Of a stretch of 13,879 nucleotides of DNA, positions 12,649 to 13,879 are shown one piece after another (the first letter of the stretch is position 1; every line of letters starts with the position of its first letter). The notes below the pieces were generated by a model. The model was not told where the DNA came from, made no database searches, and saw only the letters and a program-made list of their open reading frames with translations. A program made the position numbers and the translations under genes. The DNA comes from Chloroflexi bacterium RBG_16_57_11 (GTDB lineage: Bacteria; Chloroflexota; Anaerolineae; Anaerolineales; UBA4823): contig MGNS01000117.1 in the NCBI GenBank assembly GCA_001795165.1, positions 1 through 13,879 on the forward strand, read 5' to 3'.

Positions 12649-13879
12649 GTGATCACAAAAACCATCGCAAAAACAAATGCTATCTATGCGGAATTTCCAT
12701 CCAAGTTCTGGGTGCTGGTCTCGGCTAATTTCGTCGACCGTGTCGGGCAGACATTAATCTTTCCATTTTTCACGCTGTATATCACCGACCGGTTCAATGT
12801 CGGCATGACCCAGGCCGGCATCCTGCTCGGCTTGTTCCACCTGACCGGCCTGGTCGGAAATGTGATTGGGGGTGCATTGACCGACCGCTTCGGGCGGAAG
12901 GTGATCGTCCTGTTCGGCCTGGTTGTCAGCGCGCTCAGCGCGCTCTCCATGGGCCTGGTAAACCGGCTGGAAATCTTCTATGTTCTGGCGATGACGGTTG
13001 GATTGCTTTCAGACGTCGCCGGTCCGGCCTGGCAGGCTATGGTCGCCGACATCCTGCCAGAAAATAAGCGCACCGAGGGATTTGGCGTGCTGCGGGTGGT
13101 AGGTAACATGACCTGGATCGTCGGTCCCACGATTGGTGGAATTATTGCCACACGCTCCTTTCTCGCTCTGTTCATCCTGGACGCCATCGCCAGCCTGATT
13201 ACCGCCGTCATTATCTACCGATTAATTCCAGAGACAAAACCGGAGGCCGAGGAGGGCAAGAAAGAAGAATCGCTCCTTCAAACCATCGGTGGATACGGAA
13301 CTGTGCTAAGGGATCGCGCCTTCATGGGCTACATCCTGGCTTCGATGGCAATGACCGTGGTGTATATTCAGATGTACAATTCCTTATCCGTCTACTTGCG
13401 AGATGTGTATGGCGTTTCACCGCAGGGATATGGTTTTGTGTTGACCACCTCGGCGATTACGGTGATTCTATTCCAGTTCTGGGTGAGCCGGCGGGTGAAG
13501 AATTACCCACCGATGCTGATGATGGCGCTGGGCGCCGGCTTTTACATGGTTGGTTTCAGCATGTATGGCTTTGTCACGGCCTACATCATGTTCCTGGTTG
13601 CCATGGTCATCATCACGATTGGCGAGATGATCGCCTTGCCTACCGGTCAGGCCCTGGCGGTCAGTTTCGCTCCACAGGACATGCGCGGGCGTTACATGGC
13701 AATGTTTGGCCTGGCTTGGGCGGTGCCAGCCATTGTTGGTCCAACTGCGGCGGGGATTGTGATCGATAATTTCAACCCGAATTGGGTCTGGTATATTGGC
13801 GGCATTTTATGTGCGGTCAGCGTGGTCAGCTTCATCGCACTATACCGCGCCACGCGCCAGCGTTTCGCGCAAACGGCTG
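12649..13879 (+). CDS. MFS transporter, C-terminal end outside the window
   Basis: An open frame of 410 codons runs off the right edge, so most of a roughly 12-helix transporter is visible. After a short N-terminus, the first helix (FWVLVSANFVDRVGQ) leads to the loop 2-3 motif A, GGALTDRFGRK (74-84), the hallmark of the major facilitator superfamily. Successive hydrophobic segments follow, with a charged central loop (PETKPEAEEGKKEES) between the two halves. GEMIALPTGQALAV and MRGRYMAMFGLAW in the second half resemble drug/metabolite efflux members (MDR-type). The start is taken as GTG 12649, with GGAGA (12638-12642) 6 nt upstream; an in-frame TTG at 12634 lacks such a site. Cargo unknown. 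Confidence 0.9.
   Translation, partial: MITKTIAKTNAIYAEFPSKFWVLVSANFVDRVGQTLIFPFFTLYITDRFNVGMTQAGILLGLFHLTGLVGNVIGGALTDRFGRKVIVLFGLVVSALSALSMGLVNRLEIFYVLAMTVGLLSDVAGPAWQAMVADILPENKRTEGFGVLRVVGNMTWIVGPTIGGIIATRSFLALFILDAIASLITAVIIYRLIPETKPEAEEGKKEESLLQTIGGYGTVLRDRAFMGYILASMAMTVVYIQMYNSLSVYLRDVYGVSPQGYGFVLTTSAITVILFQFWVSRRVKNYPPMLMMALGAGFYMVGFSMYGFVTAYIMFLVAMVIITIGEMIALPTGQALAVSFAPQDMRGRYMAMFGLAWAVPAIVGPTAAGIVIDNFNPNWVWYIGGILCAVSVVSFIALYRATRQRFAQTA

Noticed and set aside
12447..12728. 93-codon plus-strand open frame across the YitT/MFS spacer
   Set aside because: It is antisense to the YitT-type gene at one end and out of frame with the MFS gene at the other; both are well supported.
1..13879. 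tRNA, rRNA, CRISPR, transposon or phage features
   Set aside because: I saw no cloverleaf-like, direct-repeat-spacer or transposase/integrase signal on reading both strands; a tRNA or covariance-model scan was not possible here.

Overview
The window is about 13.9 kb of moderate-GC bacterial chromosome. It is densely packed, with Shine-Dalgarno starts and sigma70-like promoters. The gene content (amidase, YitT-family membrane protein, MR/MLE epimerase, ChaB, and a GT4/GH130/PIG-L carbohydrate cluster) would suit a Chloroflexota (Anaerolineae-type) genome. That taxonomic guess rests on overall impression only; no marker gene is present. I saw no rRNA, tRNA, CRISPR array, transposase or integrase.

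Layout. (1) 1-355, minus: 5' part of an amidase-signature enzyme, cut by the window edge. (2) 560-2020, plus: a stand-alone flavin-dependent halogenase-like monooxygenase, with a near-consensus extended -10 promoter in front and a perfect 14-bp hairpin terminator behind. (3) 2209-8947, plus: a compact six-gene carbohydrate operon. It encodes a GT4 glycosyltransferase fused to an alpha-helical glycosidase-like domain, a GH130 mannoside phosphorylase-like enzyme (7-nt overlap), a small ChaB protein, a PIG-L de-N-acetylase (4-nt overlap), a second GT4 glycosyltransferase (1-nt overlap) and a GH100/debranching-type six-hairpin glycosidase. (4) 8920-10260, minus: a DadA/PuuB-like FAD amine oxidoreductase, convergent with the operon and overlapping its last gene by 28 nt. 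(5) 10523-11587, plus: a dipeptide-epimerase-like enolase-superfamily enzyme, divergent from the oxidoreductase. (6) 11656-12549, minus: a YitT/DUF2179 membrane protein, separated from the epimerase by a hairpin between the two convergent genes. (7) 12649 to the right edge, plus: an MFS transporter, incomplete.

How the genes may work together. The operon pairs two sugar-adding enzymes with a de-N-acetylase and two or three sugar-removing domains, translationally coupled. This looks like one pathway that builds, trims and recycles an unidentified glycoconjugate or oligosaccharide. GT4 enzymes normally make alpha bonds while GH130 enzymes act on beta-mannosides, so the simple idea that one enzyme builds what the next removes does not hold. 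This operon is the best candidate for an undescribed system here. The epimerase and the FAD oxidoreductase may share a role in peptide or amino-acid catabolism, but that rests only on adjacency.
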